A stretch of 64,000 nt of DNA from Bradyrhizobium sp. 164 (GTDB lineage: Bacteria > Pseudomonadota > Alphaproteobacteria > Rhizobiales > Xanthobacteraceae). Under the pieces are notes generated by a model. It ran no database searches and was not told the DNA's origin. It saw nothing but the letters and a program-made list of their open reading frames with translations. Below are positions 26,199 through 34,444 of the stretch, in pieces. Location: positions 1-64,000 of the forward strand of contig NZ_JADPKA010000026.1 of NCBI RefSeq assembly GCF_023073715.1. The letters are read 5' to 3'. Positions within the stretch are counted from its first letter, which is position 1, and every line of letters starts with the position of its first letter. The position numbers and the translations under genes were made by a program.

Positions 26199-26656
26199 TG
26201 CCAACTCCTCTTCATCCGATCCAATGTATGGCCGCGTCGTTTTCGAACTCGTCAATCGATCGAATAGATTTTCTTCGCGCCAAAACAATTAAACCCAGGC
26301 GAGCGCGCCACTGCTTCATACGTTGACATTCATTAAATTAAAGTTCCCTCATCCCATCCAAATGCGCGCAATTCGGCGCACTCTCAGTGGCAGCCGCAGC
26401 GTCCGCTAGGACGGCCTCGTTGTGCCGGCAGGCGGCGTTTCAGCACGGCGGCGAGGGGGCCGACAAAGTCCCATCGTGCCCGGCTGCGACTGCGCCGTGT
26501 GCGCGGCCCAGTGCTCAACTTCGTCTCCCGCAGGAATATCCTGGTTCACGCGCAGAGCGCCGCAAATCGGAAAACGAGGGTCTCGCTTAGCGGATTATTG
26601 AGCCTGTTCGTCAAGAGGTCGGCAAGCATGCCAACCGAAGGTGGCGACCATCGCTC
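26199..26656. other. Long intergenic stretch without a supported gene
   Basis: About 460 bases lie between the pilin start and the small gene ending at 26657. The pilin-proximal 150 bases are unusually AT-rich for this genome (for example 26330-26352, CATTAAATTAAAGTTCCC) and likely contain the pilin promoter. The remainder shows no coding frame, hairpin or repeat that I can support. Confidence 0.4.
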
Positions 26657-26893
26657 TCATGCGCGCCGGCCGTCCGCATTCAGCGCCCGCAACATGGCGA
26701 TGCGGGCAAACATCACCCAGCCGCCGCCGGTCTCGGCCGCATTGATCAAGGTTTCGATGGCAGTCTGCCAGTGCGCCTCGTGCTGCGCGTCGTCCGGCAG
26801 CTGCATGATGTAGTCCGCCGCCTCCTGAAGCGTGAGCAAGTTGCGCTTGTTGCTCACACGAACTGGATCGTCGAACGCCGTCGACCAGGGCAT
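26657..26893 (-). CDS. Small conserved-type cytoplasmic protein
   Basis: 78 residues, no signal or membrane segment. It reads MPWSTAFDDPVRV, then LLTLQEAADYIMQLPDDAQ, HWQTAIETLINAAE and GGGWVMFARIAMLRALN. I remember this pattern (MPWS-FDDP, LRDAA-YI-LP, FARIG-MRALN) as a family common in Bradyrhizobium and relatives, with unknown function. It is alone and downstream of Ku in the same direction. Confidence 0.65.
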   Translation of the reverse strand: MPWSTAFDDPVRVSNKRNLLTLQEAADYIMQLPDDAQHEAHWQTAIETLINAAETGGGWVMFARIAMLRALNADGRRA

Positions 26894-26950
26894 GTCAGTC
26901 CGGCCGACCGGCGAGGGGGGACATCACGCGAGATCGTAAGTGTGAGGTCG

Positions 26951-27934
26951 CTAACCGGCCTTCTTCGTTCGCGCTGGCGCGCGTACCGGCTTGTCGGCCC
27001 TTTTCGAAGCCTCTTTGGGCGCGGTTTTCGCCGCAGCGTCCTTGCCGCTCTTGCCGGCGATTGGCAGCAGCATCTCGCGCTGGCCCTCGACGCGCTTCTT
27101 CGGCTTCTTGCGTTTGACGGTCTCCTTGGCGACCCCCGCCGCGGGAGCTGTCTCCCGCTCGCTCGCGAGACTCTTCTTCAGCGCGTCCATGAGGTTGATG
27201 ACGTTGCCGCCAGTCTTCGGTGCCGCCTTGGCCGTGATCGGCATGCCGCTGCGCTTCTTGTTGATGAGATCGATCAGCGCGGTCTCGTAGTGATCCTCGA
27301 ACAGCTCGGGCTCGAAAGCGCCGGACTTCTTCTCGACGATGTGCTTGGCAAGGTCGAGCATGTCCTTGGTCAGCTTCACGTCCTGGATGTCGTCGAAATA
27401 TTCTTTTTCGCTCCGCACTTCGTAGGGATAGCGCAGCAACGTGCCCATCAGCCCGCTATCGAGCGGCTCCAGCGCGATGATGTGCTCGCGGTTGGTCAGC
27501 ACCACGCGGCCGATCGCGACCTTGTCCATGCTGCGGATGGTTTCGCGGATCACCGCATAGGCGTCATGGCCCACCTTGCCGTCGGGCACGAGGTAATAGG
27601 GACGGATCAGGTAGCGGTTGTCGATGTCCGCCTTCGGCACGAACTCGTCGATCTCGATCGTGTGCGTGGAGTCCAGCGCGATCTCGTCGAGCTCGTCCTT
27701 GGTGACCTCGATATAGGTGTCGGTATCGACCTTGTAGCCCTTGACGATGTCCTCGGACGTCACCTCGTCACCGGTCTCCGCATCGACCTTGAGGTACTTG
27801 ATGCGGTGGCCGGTCTTGCGGTTGATCTGGTTGAAGGAGACCTTCTCGGTATCCGAAGTGGCGGGATAGAGCGCGACCGGACAGGTCACGAGCGATAGAC
27901 GCAGAAAACCCTTCCAATTGGCGCGGGGGGCCAT
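26951..27934 (-). CDS. ku: Ku protein for non-homologous end joining
   Basis: 327 residues; bacterial Ku is usually 260-330. The start MAPRANWKGFLRLSLVTCPVA is the family signature. The core continues with FNQINRKTGHRIKYLKV, TIEIDEFVP, YYLVPDGKVGHDAYAVIRE and VALTN-like HIIALEPLDSGLMGTLLRY, then SEKEYFDDI. The C-terminal 80 residues are Lys/Ala-rich and likely bind DNA. Ku threads onto double-strand ends and recruits LigD. No ligD lies in this window. GGAG precedes the ATG. Confidence 0.95.
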   Translation of the reverse strand: MAPRANWKGFLRLSLVTCPVALYPATSDTEKVSFNQINRKTGHRIKYLKVDAETGDEVTSEDIVKGYKVDTDTYIEVTKDELDEIALDSTHTIEIDEFVPKADIDNRYLIRPYYLVPDGKVGHDAYAVIRETIRSMDKVAIGRVVLTNREHIIALEPLDSGLMGTLLRYPYEVRSEKEYFDDIQDVKLTKDMLDLAKHIVEKKSGAFEPELFEDHYETALIDLINKKRSGMPITAKAAPKTGGNVINLMDALKKSLASERETAPAAGVAKETVKRKKPKKRVEGQREMLLPIAGKSGKDAAAKTAPKEASKRADKPVRAPARTKKAG

Positions 27935-28166
27935 GGGCTACTCCAAACGCAACGGGGACAGGCGACTAGGATACCATCAGGGAACAACGAATCATAGCAA
28001 GGCGGGTTACTGAATCTTGCAACTGCGTTAACCGGCCGCTGGGCCTGCGCTCCTGCCGGATCGAAGCGTAAAGGCCGGAACATCATATTCAATCACGCGT
28101 TGGCTCGAGACATCGGCTGCGAGGAGGTCGCGGCTATCGAAGCGACGTCCAGAGATTGAGGGCATT

Positions 28167-28322
28167 ATGGCAACCACGCGAGAGCGGCATCAGATCGTGG
28201 AAACTCCGACCGAGGCGCGCCAGGGCGAGCCCGGGCCTTCGGTGGCGGCGCTGCTTGCCATCTCGACGGGCCTTGCCGTCCTGATCCTCGCCGTCGTCTG
28301 GTTCGTGTTCTTCCGGACTTGA
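28167..28322 (+). CDS. Small single-pass membrane protein (51 aa)
   Basis: A 51-codon frame with TTGAGGG upstream and ATG at 28167. The first 28 residues are hydrophilic (MATTRERHQIVETPTEARQG). The rest is one strong hydrophobic helix (ALLAISTGLAVLILAVVWFV) ending FFRT. The layout is that of small inner-membrane proteins. It lies between Ku and the two-component pair, divergent from Ku. No homologue known to me. Confidence 0.5.
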   Translation: MATTRERHQIVETPTEARQGEPGPSVAALLAISTGLAVLILAVVWFVFFRT

Positions 28323-28481
28323 CCCGGCTGGATCCGAACGCCACGGATCTTCATATTCGCCGCGTGACGCAGCACTTTGCGCCCGCCATGCCCCCGGCTC
28401 GCCCGGTTGCGTGGCGGGCGCAGTCGCGTCGGCGCGTCAGAGGTCGTATATGACCAAAAAGTAACCTGGCCGGTTCCCCGC

Positions 28482-28497
28482 GTTCATATTCGGTTCA
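28482..28497 (+). promoter_or_regulatory. Direct repeat GTTCA-N6-GTTCA, possible response-regulator box
   Basis: GTTCA at 28482-28486 and 28493-28497 are 11 bases start to start, one helical turn, as for many OmpR/PhoP-family sites. It lies 69 bases before the GTG of the response regulator, so autoregulation is possible. Confidence 0.35.
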
Positions 28498-28565
28498 CGC
28501 CGGAATTGCTCATCTCTGGCCGTGGTCATGCAGCCTGTTCTGGCAGCCAATCTTTGGAGAGAAGC

Positions 28566-29237
28566 GTGCGCCTGCTCGTTGTTGAGGACGACCCCGATCT
28601 CAATCGCCAGCTTACCAAGGCGCTGACCGACGCCGGTTACGTCGTCGACCGCGCTTTCGACGGGGAGGAGGGGCATTATCTCGGCGACAACGAGCCTTAC
28701 GACGCCATCGTGCTCGACATCGGCCTTCCGAAGAAGGACGGCATCTCGGTGCTGGAGGCCTGGCGCCGCAACGGCCGTACCATGCCGGTCCTGATCCTCA
28801 CCGCGCGCGACCGCTGGAGCGATAAGGTGCAGGGGTTCGATGCCGGCGCCGACGACTATGTCGCCAAGCCGTTCCATTTGGAGGAGGTGCTGGCACGCAT
28901 CCGCGCGCTGCTGCGCCGCTCGACCGGCCACGCCCAGAGCGAGCTCAGCTGCGGTCCCGTTACGCTCGACACCAGGACGGGCCGGGTCAGCGTGTCAGGC
29001 AATCCCGTGAAGATGACCTCGCACGAATATCGGCTTCTGGCCTATCTGATGCACCATTCCGGGCGCGTCGTCTCCCGCACCGAGCTGGTCGAGCATCTCT
29101 ATGACCAGGATTTTGACCGCGACTCCAACACAATCGAGGTCTTCGTCGGCCGCATCCGCAAGAAGCTCGACGTCGACATCATCCAGACCGTTCGCGGGCT
29201 CGGCTATCTCCTGACCCCGCCCAGTCCCGGCGCTTGA
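28566..29237 (+). CDS. OmpR-family response regulator, PhoP/FeuP-like
   Basis: 223 residues with a GTG start at 28566 behind GGAGAG. The receiver domain has the acidic pair ED7-8, phosphorylation Asp51 in VLDIGLP, Thr79 and Lys101 in YVAKPF. The winged-helix output domain (from about 125) includes MTSHEYRLLAYLM and NTIEVFVGRIRKKL. It should bind direct repeats as a dimer. It is 48 bases before the kinase gene, its likely partner. Resemblance is to rhizobial FeuP/PhoP, which in related bacteria respond to envelope or osmotic conditions. Confidence 0.9.
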   Translation: MRLLVVEDDPDLNRQLTKALTDAGYVVDRAFDGEEGHYLGDNEPYDAIVLDIGLPKKDGISVLEAWRRNGRTMPVLILTARDRWSDKVQGFDAGADDYVAKPFHLEEVLARIRALLRRSTGHAQSELSCGPVTLDTRTGRVSVSGNPVKMTSHEYRLLAYLMHHSGRVVSRTELVEHLYDQDFDRDSNTIEVFVGRIRKKLDVDIIQTVRGLGYLLTPPSPGA

Positions 29238-29285
29238 AGCGGCTTGACGGGCGGCCCGCCAAGGGCCTTGGTCCGGTCATGACCG

Positions 29286-30698
29286 ATGCCCTGCCATCCT
29301 GCGCCTCCCGGGATCGTTCCGATGCCCGCTAGCTCACTTGCGAACCGCCTGTTCCTCTCGGCGACCGCGTGGCTCGTGGTGATCCTGGCCGTTACCGGCG
29401 TCGTGCTGTCCTCGGTCTACAAGAACGCCACCGAGCGCTCCTTCGACCGCCGTCTCAATCTCTATCTCCGCACGCTGATCGCCGAGGTCGCCACCCCCGA
29501 CGAGCCGCCCGACCGCCAGTTCCAGTCGCTGGGCGAGCCCTTGTTCGACCTGCCGCTGTCCGGCTGGTACTGGCAGATCACGCGGACCGACACCGAGAAG
29601 CCGGAAGTGCGCTCCTCGCGCTCGCTCTGGGACAAGAAACTGCCGAAACTGGAAGAGCAGGGTGCCGAGCTCACCGCCGCCGGCATTCGGCTCGCTTATG
29701 TCGACGGGCCGGAAGGGCAGAACCTGCGCATGGTGGAGCGGCCGGTCGATCTCGGCGCCGACGGCAAATTTCTCGTCAGCGTCGCCGGCGACGACACCGA
29801 GATTTTCGACGAGACGCGGAGCTTCGACTATTACCTCGGCGGCACGTTTACGGCGCTTGGCATCGTGCTGCTGCTGACGACCGTGTTCCAGGTCCGCTTT
29901 GGTCTCGCGCCGCTCAAGCGCATCTCGGAATCCATCGCCGACATCCGCTCGGGTCGGGCGGAGCGGCTCGAGGGTGAATTTCCTGTCGAGATCGCGCCTT
30001 TGGCGCGCGAGACCAATGCGCTGATCGATGCCAATCGCGAAATCGTCGAACGGGCGCGCACCCATGTCGGCAATCTCGCCCATGCGATCAAGACGCCGCT
30101 CTCCGTCATCGTCAACGAGGCCGGCGCCCACGGGGCCGATCCGTTCGCGGCCAAGGTGATGGAGCAGGCGGACGTGATGCGCGACCAGGTTGCCCATCAT
30201 CTGGAGCGCGCGCGCATTGCGGCACGGGTCTCGGTGGTCGCGACGGTGACGGAGGTGGCGCCCGCGATCGAGGCGCTGCGGCGGACGATGGAGAAGATCC
30301 ACCGCGACCGCGGCATCGTGGTCGAGGCCAAGGCCGATCCGTCTGCGAGGTTCCGGGGCGAGCGCCAGGATCTGGATGAGATGGTCGGCAATCTGGTCGA
30401 CAATGCCTGCAAATGGGCAGCCTCACGCGTCTTCATCGAGGTTGCGGTCGAGACGCCGCAACTGGCCGGCGCCGGCCCGCGTCTGCGGATCATCGTCGAC
30501 GATGACGGCCGCGGCCTGTCGGAGGCCGAGCGTGCCCAGGTCTCCCGACGCGGCCAGCGGCTCGACGAGTCCAAGCCGGGCTCGGGGCTGGGACTGTCGA
30601 TCGTGACCGACCTCGCCGCGCTTTATGGCGGCAGCCTCTCCCTCGGCGGCGCGCCGATCGGGGGCCTGCGAGCCGAACTGGTCCTCCCGGGATTATAA
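29286..30698 (+). CDS. Membrane histidine kinase, PhoQ/FeuQ-like
   Basis: 470 residues from 29286; the ATG at 29322 (MPASSLANRLF) may be the true start. Two membrane helices (about 22-44 and 185-207) frame a periplasmic sensor of about 140 residues. HAMP and HisKA follow, with phospho-acceptor His in NLAHAIKTPLSV near 265, then HATPase_c (DNACKWA, DDDGRGLSEAER, GSGLGLSIVTDLA). The LAHAIKTPLS form is typical of the PhoQ/FeuQ group. It should phosphorylate the regulator encoded just upstream. Confidence 0.9.
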   Translation: MPCHPAPPGIVPMPASSLANRLFLSATAWLVVILAVTGVVLSSVYKNATERSFDRRLNLYLRTLIAEVATPDEPPDRQFQSLGEPLFDLPLSGWYWQITRTDTEKPEVRSSRSLWDKKLPKLEEQGAELTAAGIRLAYVDGPEGQNLRMVERPVDLGADGKFLVSVAGDDTEIFDETRSFDYYLGGTFTALGIVLLLTTVFQVRFGLAPLKRISESIADIRSGRAERLEGEFPVEIAPLARETNALIDANREIVERARTHVGNLAHAIKTPLSVIVNEAGAHGADPFAAKVMEQADVMRDQVAHHLERARIAARVSVVATVTEVAPAIEALRRTMEKIHRDRGIVVEAKADPSARFRGERQDLDEMVGNLVDNACKWAASRVFIEVAVETPQLAGAGPRLRIIVDDDGRGLSEAERAQVSRRGQRLDESKPGSGLGLSIVTDLAALYGGSLSLGGAPIGGLRAELVLPGL

Positions 30699-30859
30699 TC
30701 TCTTGTTCTCATTTGATTTTTCGCCGTGGCGGATGCTTCTGCGGCAAAACCGGGGGGCATTCGAGGCGACTTCCTAAACGGCTTCTTAAGTGGGAAGCTC
30801 CTAAGATCGCGCCCGGACGCATCCCATGTCCGCCATTTTACCGTGCATGACCCGGGCGC

Positions 30860-32260
30860 ATGAGCCAGACATCGATCGAGCGGCTGAGGGAATATCTCGC
30901 GCAGCTCCCGCCGCAGTCGCAGGCACTGCTGATGCGAGAGTTCGAGCGCGCGCTGGAGCGCGGCCAGGACACGGCTGTCGCGACCCTCGTGCTTGAGCAG
31001 TTGCGCAAGATCGTCCGCAAGAGCGAAGCCGACGAAGCCCCGCCACCGCGCACGGACGATCTGTCGCGGCTTCTCTTCCAAGTGCTGGAACCGTTCCTGG
31101 TCGAGGCGGGCACCCCGGTCCGGGTCGGACAAATCCGCCGCTCCTCGCTGCATCCAATCTGGCAATGGCTCGGGCGTGACGGCGCCCCGGACAAAGTCAA
31201 TGAATTCGAGGCGGCGCTGGCCCGCATACCGCTAGACAGTGCAGGCCAGGTCGAGGCGCTGGCCTCCAGGCTCCAGGCGGTGGCGGCGGACGCCATCTTC
31301 GAGCTGACGGGGCCAGGCGGCGGCGACAAGTCGCGCGCGCTGGCCCGTGTCGGCCCGCCCAACGTGATCGAGGACCTCTATTCAATCGGTGCGGTGCTCC
31401 AGGTTCGGGAAGCCATCGCCGCCCTGAACGAGAAGTTGCCGCGCTTCCTGCGCGCCTTCGGCGATTCCCAGATCGCCTCGGTGACGTCGGCGCTCAACAT
31501 TCCAGTCCTCCAGACCCCGCAGATGCTGCCCTTCGCGCTGTCCATGGTGGTGCAGCGGATGACCGCGCCGTGGCAGATCATCCGCCTCGCTATCAAGATT
31601 GCCGCCTCGGACGACGAGATCCGCGTCGCGGCAACGCCCTACGGTGTCGCCGTCACGATCGCCCTGCACGATCTGTCCTGTGTGGCCGCGGTCCTGCGCA
31701 TGGACATCAAGCGCGGCAATTTCGACAACGTCGCCGGCAATCTCAAGGCGCTGCATGACGGCGTGCGCGGCCTGCGCACCGAGCTCGACCTGCGCAACGA
31801 TTCCGCTTGGGGCAAGCAGCTGGTCTCGATCCGCGCCGACATCTCCAATGCGCTGCAATCCGAGATCGACAGCGTTCCCGGCCGCGTTCGTCGCATCCTG
31901 CGCCAACGCGCCGAGAAGGACATTCCGCCGGGGGCGCGAATCGACAGCACCGAGGTCGAGGAAACCGTGGCGCTGATCGATTTCGTCGCGGCCTGCCGCA
32001 ACTATGCGAGTGAGCTTGCGATCAACGAGGTGACGCTGCGCACCTATTCCGACCTCCAGCAATATGTCGAGCGCTCGACCGAGCAGCTGGTGCAGTCGCT
32101 GCGCTCCGCCGATCACAAGGTCCGCACCTATCGGCAGCAGCAGGTGCAGGCCGCGATCCGCTTCTGTCAGGTGCTGTTCGGCGACGATTACGCCTCGCTG
32201 ATGAGTCGCGCGGCAGAGAATGCGGCGACGGGCGAGCGCAAATCGTCGCGCGCAAGCTGA
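30860..32260 (+). CDS. Large conserved-type protein of unknown function
   Basis: 466 residues, no signal peptide. A helical, charged N-terminus (SIERLREYLAQLPPQSQALL) leads to a long, mostly alpha-helical protein with a hydrophobic-looking middle (LPFALSMVVQRMTAPWQII) and a C-terminal coiled region (TYSDLQQYVERSTEQLVQSL). I do not recognise a domain. It begins 161 bases after the kinase gene and may be a separate unit. I suspect a cytoplasmic scaffold or membrane-associated protein, but only on composition. Confidence 0.6.
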   Translation: MSQTSIERLREYLAQLPPQSQALLMREFERALERGQDTAVATLVLEQLRKIVRKSEADEAPPPRTDDLSRLLFQVLEPFLVEAGTPVRVGQIRRSSLHPIWQWLGRDGAPDKVNEFEAALARIPLDSAGQVEALASRLQAVAADAIFELTGPGGGDKSRALARVGPPNVIEDLYSIGAVLQVREAIAALNEKLPRFLRAFGDSQIASVTSALNIPVLQTPQMLPFALSMVVQRMTAPWQIIRLAIKIAASDDEIRVAATPYGVAVTIALHDLSCVAAVLRMDIKRGNFDNVAGNLKALHDGVRGLRTELDLRNDSAWGKQLVSIRADISNALQSEIDSVPGRVRRILRQRAEKDIPPGARIDSTEVEETVALIDFVAACRNYASELAINEVTLRTYSDLQQYVERSTEQLVQSLRSADHKVRTYRQQQVQAAIRFCQVLFGDDYASLMSRAAENAATGERKSSRAS

Positions 32261-32360
32261 TCCGAGCGCATAATTTCGTTATCACAATTTCTGGTTGACG
32301 GTGCCGATATCGCGCCCTACGGTCGCCATGCAAGTCCGGGGAATTTCTATTTGTGGGCGC

Positions 32361-32630
32361 ATGAAACCCGTTATCAGCTCCATCGAAATCGAGAACCGCG
32401 TCGTTGTTGCCAAATATCAGAGACTGATGGTCGGCGCGAAGGTGGTGCTGGTCGAGAAGGCAAGCGGCCGACAATTGTCTGAAACGCTCACCAGGGTCGC
32501 GTCTCCGGTTCCAGTCGGGGCGCTGCGCATCCGATTGCCGGATGCGGTCAGGCCGGGAACATATTTCCTGAAGGCCTTCAACGGGCACGGCGAGGATGCC
32601 GCGCAAAGTGCGGACTTCGACATCGGCTAA
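32361..32630 (+). CDS. Small Ig-like-fold protein (89 aa)
   Basis: Read from the ATG at 32361; 32328 or 32295 would extend it with residues unlike the rest. The sequence MKPVISSIEIENRVVVAKY, GAKVVLVEKASG, then LRIRLPDAVRPGTYFLKAFN is a compact beta-sandwich of the IPT/TIG or Ig type, without a signal peptide. It lies 130 bases before the ccmI gene in the same direction. I recall close relatives in Bradyrhizobium but no assigned function. Confidence 0.6.
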   Translation: MKPVISSIEIENRVVVAKYQRLMVGAKVVLVEKASGRQLSETLTRVASPVPVGALRIRLPDAVRPGTYFLKAFNGHGEDAAQSADFDIG

Positions 32631-32673
32631 GCTGTTGGAGTTTCATCGTTTCGGACCGGGCGCGGTCGCGCCG

Positions 32674-32691
32674 AATTGACAATTGTCAATT
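32674..32691. promoter_or_regulatory. Perfect 18-bp palindrome upstream of the ccm operon
   Basis: AATTGACAATTGTCAATT reads identically on both strands. It lies 69 bases before the ccmI ATG. The TTGACA inside could also act as a -35. The form TTGAC-AATT-GTCAA is that of MarR-like or similar dimeric repressor operators. Confidence 0.5.
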
Positions 32692-32760
32692 GCCGCCTCC
32701 TCCGGCCGTGGTGTAAAGCCACCTATAGGCGCGGATCGCGCGCCGCCGGAAGCTTGCCAG

Positions 32761-33867
32761 ATGACGCTATGGTTCGTGTTCGCGCTGATGACAGTCGCGG
32801 CGATTTTCGCCGTGCTTCTGCCGCTCGGCCGCAGCGGAGCCGCGCAAAGTCAAGGCAGCGAGATTGCGGTCTACAAGGACCAACTGGCCGAAATCGAGCG
32901 TGATCTCGGCACCGGACTGATCGCCGCTCCTGAAGCCGAGGCGGCCCGCGTCGAGATCAGCCGCAGGCTGCTCGCCGCTGCCAGCGAACCTGCCATGGCG
33001 CCGAAATCGAGCCTCAAATGGCGCCGCGCGGCCGCGGTGCTGGCGTTGACTGGCCTGCCGATGGTTGCGATCGGGGTTTACATGCCGCTGGGCTCGCCCA
33101 GGCTTCAGGACTTTCCCTTGGCGCAGCGCGAGCGCGGATCCGGATCCGGGGTGGCGCAATCGCTCGAGAATCTCGTCGTGCAGGTCGAGCAACATCTGGA
33201 AAAAAATCCGACTGACGGTCGCGGCTGGAACGTGCTCGCGCCGGTGCTGGAGCGGCTCGGCCGCTTCGACGATGCGGTGCGTGCCTATCGCAACTCGCTC
33301 ACCTACAACGGCGAGAGCGCCGAGCGCCGGTCCGATCTCGGCGAGGCGCTCTCGGCGGCCGCCGGCGGGGTCGTGACCGCCGAGGCCAAAGCGGAATTCG
33401 AGCGTGCGCACGCGCTCGATGCCGATGATCCCAAGGCGAACTACTTCCTGGGGCTCGCCGCCGAGCAGGACGGCCGCAAGGATGATGCGGCCAATATCTG
33501 GCGCGCGCTGCTGGCGAAGGCGCCGGCGGATGCGCCGTGGCGGTCCCTGGTGCAGTCCTCGCTGGCGCGGGTCGGCGGCGGCACGGTGCCGGCGCTGTCG
33601 GACGAGACGATCGCAGCCTCCAGGGATATGGCCGAGGGCGATCGCAACGCGATGGTGCGCGGCATGGTCGAACGCCTCGCCACCCGCCTCAAGCAGAACG
33701 GCGACGACGTCGAGGGGTGGCTTCGCCTGGTGCGCGCCTATCTCGTGATGGGCGACCGCGGCAAGGCGGTGGGGGCATCGGCCGATGCCCGCCAGGCGGT
33801 TGCCGGCGATGCCGAGCGGCTGCGCCAGCTCAACGAAGGGCTCAAGACTCTCGGGCTCGACGGATGA
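32761..33867 (+). CDS. ccmI: Cytochrome c maturation protein CcmI (CycH)
   Basis: 368 residues from the ATG at 32761. The N-terminal membrane segment ([20 protein letters not shown]) and [17 protein letters not shown] are the CcmI signature. A second membrane segment ([19 protein letters not shown]) leads into periplasmic TPR repeats ([41 protein letters not shown]). CcmI holds apocytochrome c for heme attachment with CcmF and CcmH. First gene of the coupled block ccmI-E-F-H. Confidence 0.9.
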   Translation: MTLWFVFALMTVAAIFAVLLPLGRSGAAQSQGSEIAVYKDQLAEIERDLGTGLIAAPEAEAARVEISRRLLAAASEPAMAPKSSLKWRRAAAVLALTGLPMVAIGVYMPLGSPRLQDFPLAQRERGSGSGVAQSLENLVVQVEQHLEKNPTDGRGWNVLAPVLERLGRFDDAVRAYRNSLTYNGESAERRSDLGEALSAAAGGVVTAEAKAEFERAHALDADDPKANYFLGLAAEQDGRKDDAANIWRALLAKAPADAPWRSLVQSSLARVGGGTVPALSDETIAASRDMAEGDRNAMVRGMVERLATRLKQNGDDVEGWLRLVRAYLVMGDRGKAVGASADARQAVAGDAERLRQLNEGLKTLGLDG

Positions 33868-33904
33868 CGATTTCGGGACCAGACGAGCGGAGAACGGATA
33901 CGCC

Positions 33905-34444
33905 ATGACGCGCAAGCAGCGACGTATGACCATCATCGGCGGCTCGCTCGCCGTGCTTGCGCTCGCCGCCGCGCTCGTGCTCAACGCATTGCGCGACTCC
34001 ATCGTGTTCTTCTCGACACCAACCATGGTCGCCGAGAAGCACGTCGAACCCGGCAAGCGGTTTCGTCTCGGCGGGCTGGTGCAGCCCGGCTCGCTCCAGC
34101 GCGGCGACAATCTCGCGGTGACCTTCGAGGTCGCCGACGGCAACGCCAAGCTGCCGGTCGCCTACAAGGGCATCCTGCCGGACCTGTTCCGTGAAGGGCA
34201 GGGCGTCGTTGCCGAAGGCGCACTCGACAGCAACGGCGTGTTCAAGGCCGACACCGTGCTCGCCAAGCACGACGAAACCTACATGCCCAAGGACGTTGCC
34301 GATGCCCTGAAGAAGCAGGGCCACTGGAAGGACGATTACGACGCCAAGGCCTCTGAAGCCAAGGCCTCTGACGCCAAGGCTTCGGGCGGCAGCAAGCCCG
34401 CGGCCACGGCGGCGCAGGGCAATCCGCAGGGAGCCGTGCGGTGA
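33905..34444 (+). CDS. ccmE: Heme chaperone CcmE (CycJ)
   Basis: 179 residues. One N-terminal membrane anchor (about 9-27) is followed by the periplasmic OB fold: [39 protein letters not shown] and [14 protein letters not shown]. His122 in the AKHDETY motif is the covalent heme ligand, with Tyr126 near it. The tail carries short repeats of KAS(E/D)A (34346-34385), a low-complexity extension. It starts 37 bases after ccmI; its TGA overlaps the ccmF GTG. Confidence 0.95.
   Translation: MTRKQRRMTIIGGSLAVLALAAALVLNALRDSIVFFSTPTMVAEKHVEPGKRFRLGGLVQPGSLQRGDNLAVTFEVADGNAKLPVAYKGILPDLFREGQGVVAEGALDSNGVFKADTVLAKHDETYMPKDVADALKKQGHWKDDYDAKASEAKASDAKASGGSKPAATAAQGNPQGAVR

Noticed and set aside
34346..34385. 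Tandem repeats in the ccmE tail
   Set aside because: Short in-frame low-complexity repeats of KAS(E/D)A; not a CRISPR or mobile repeat.
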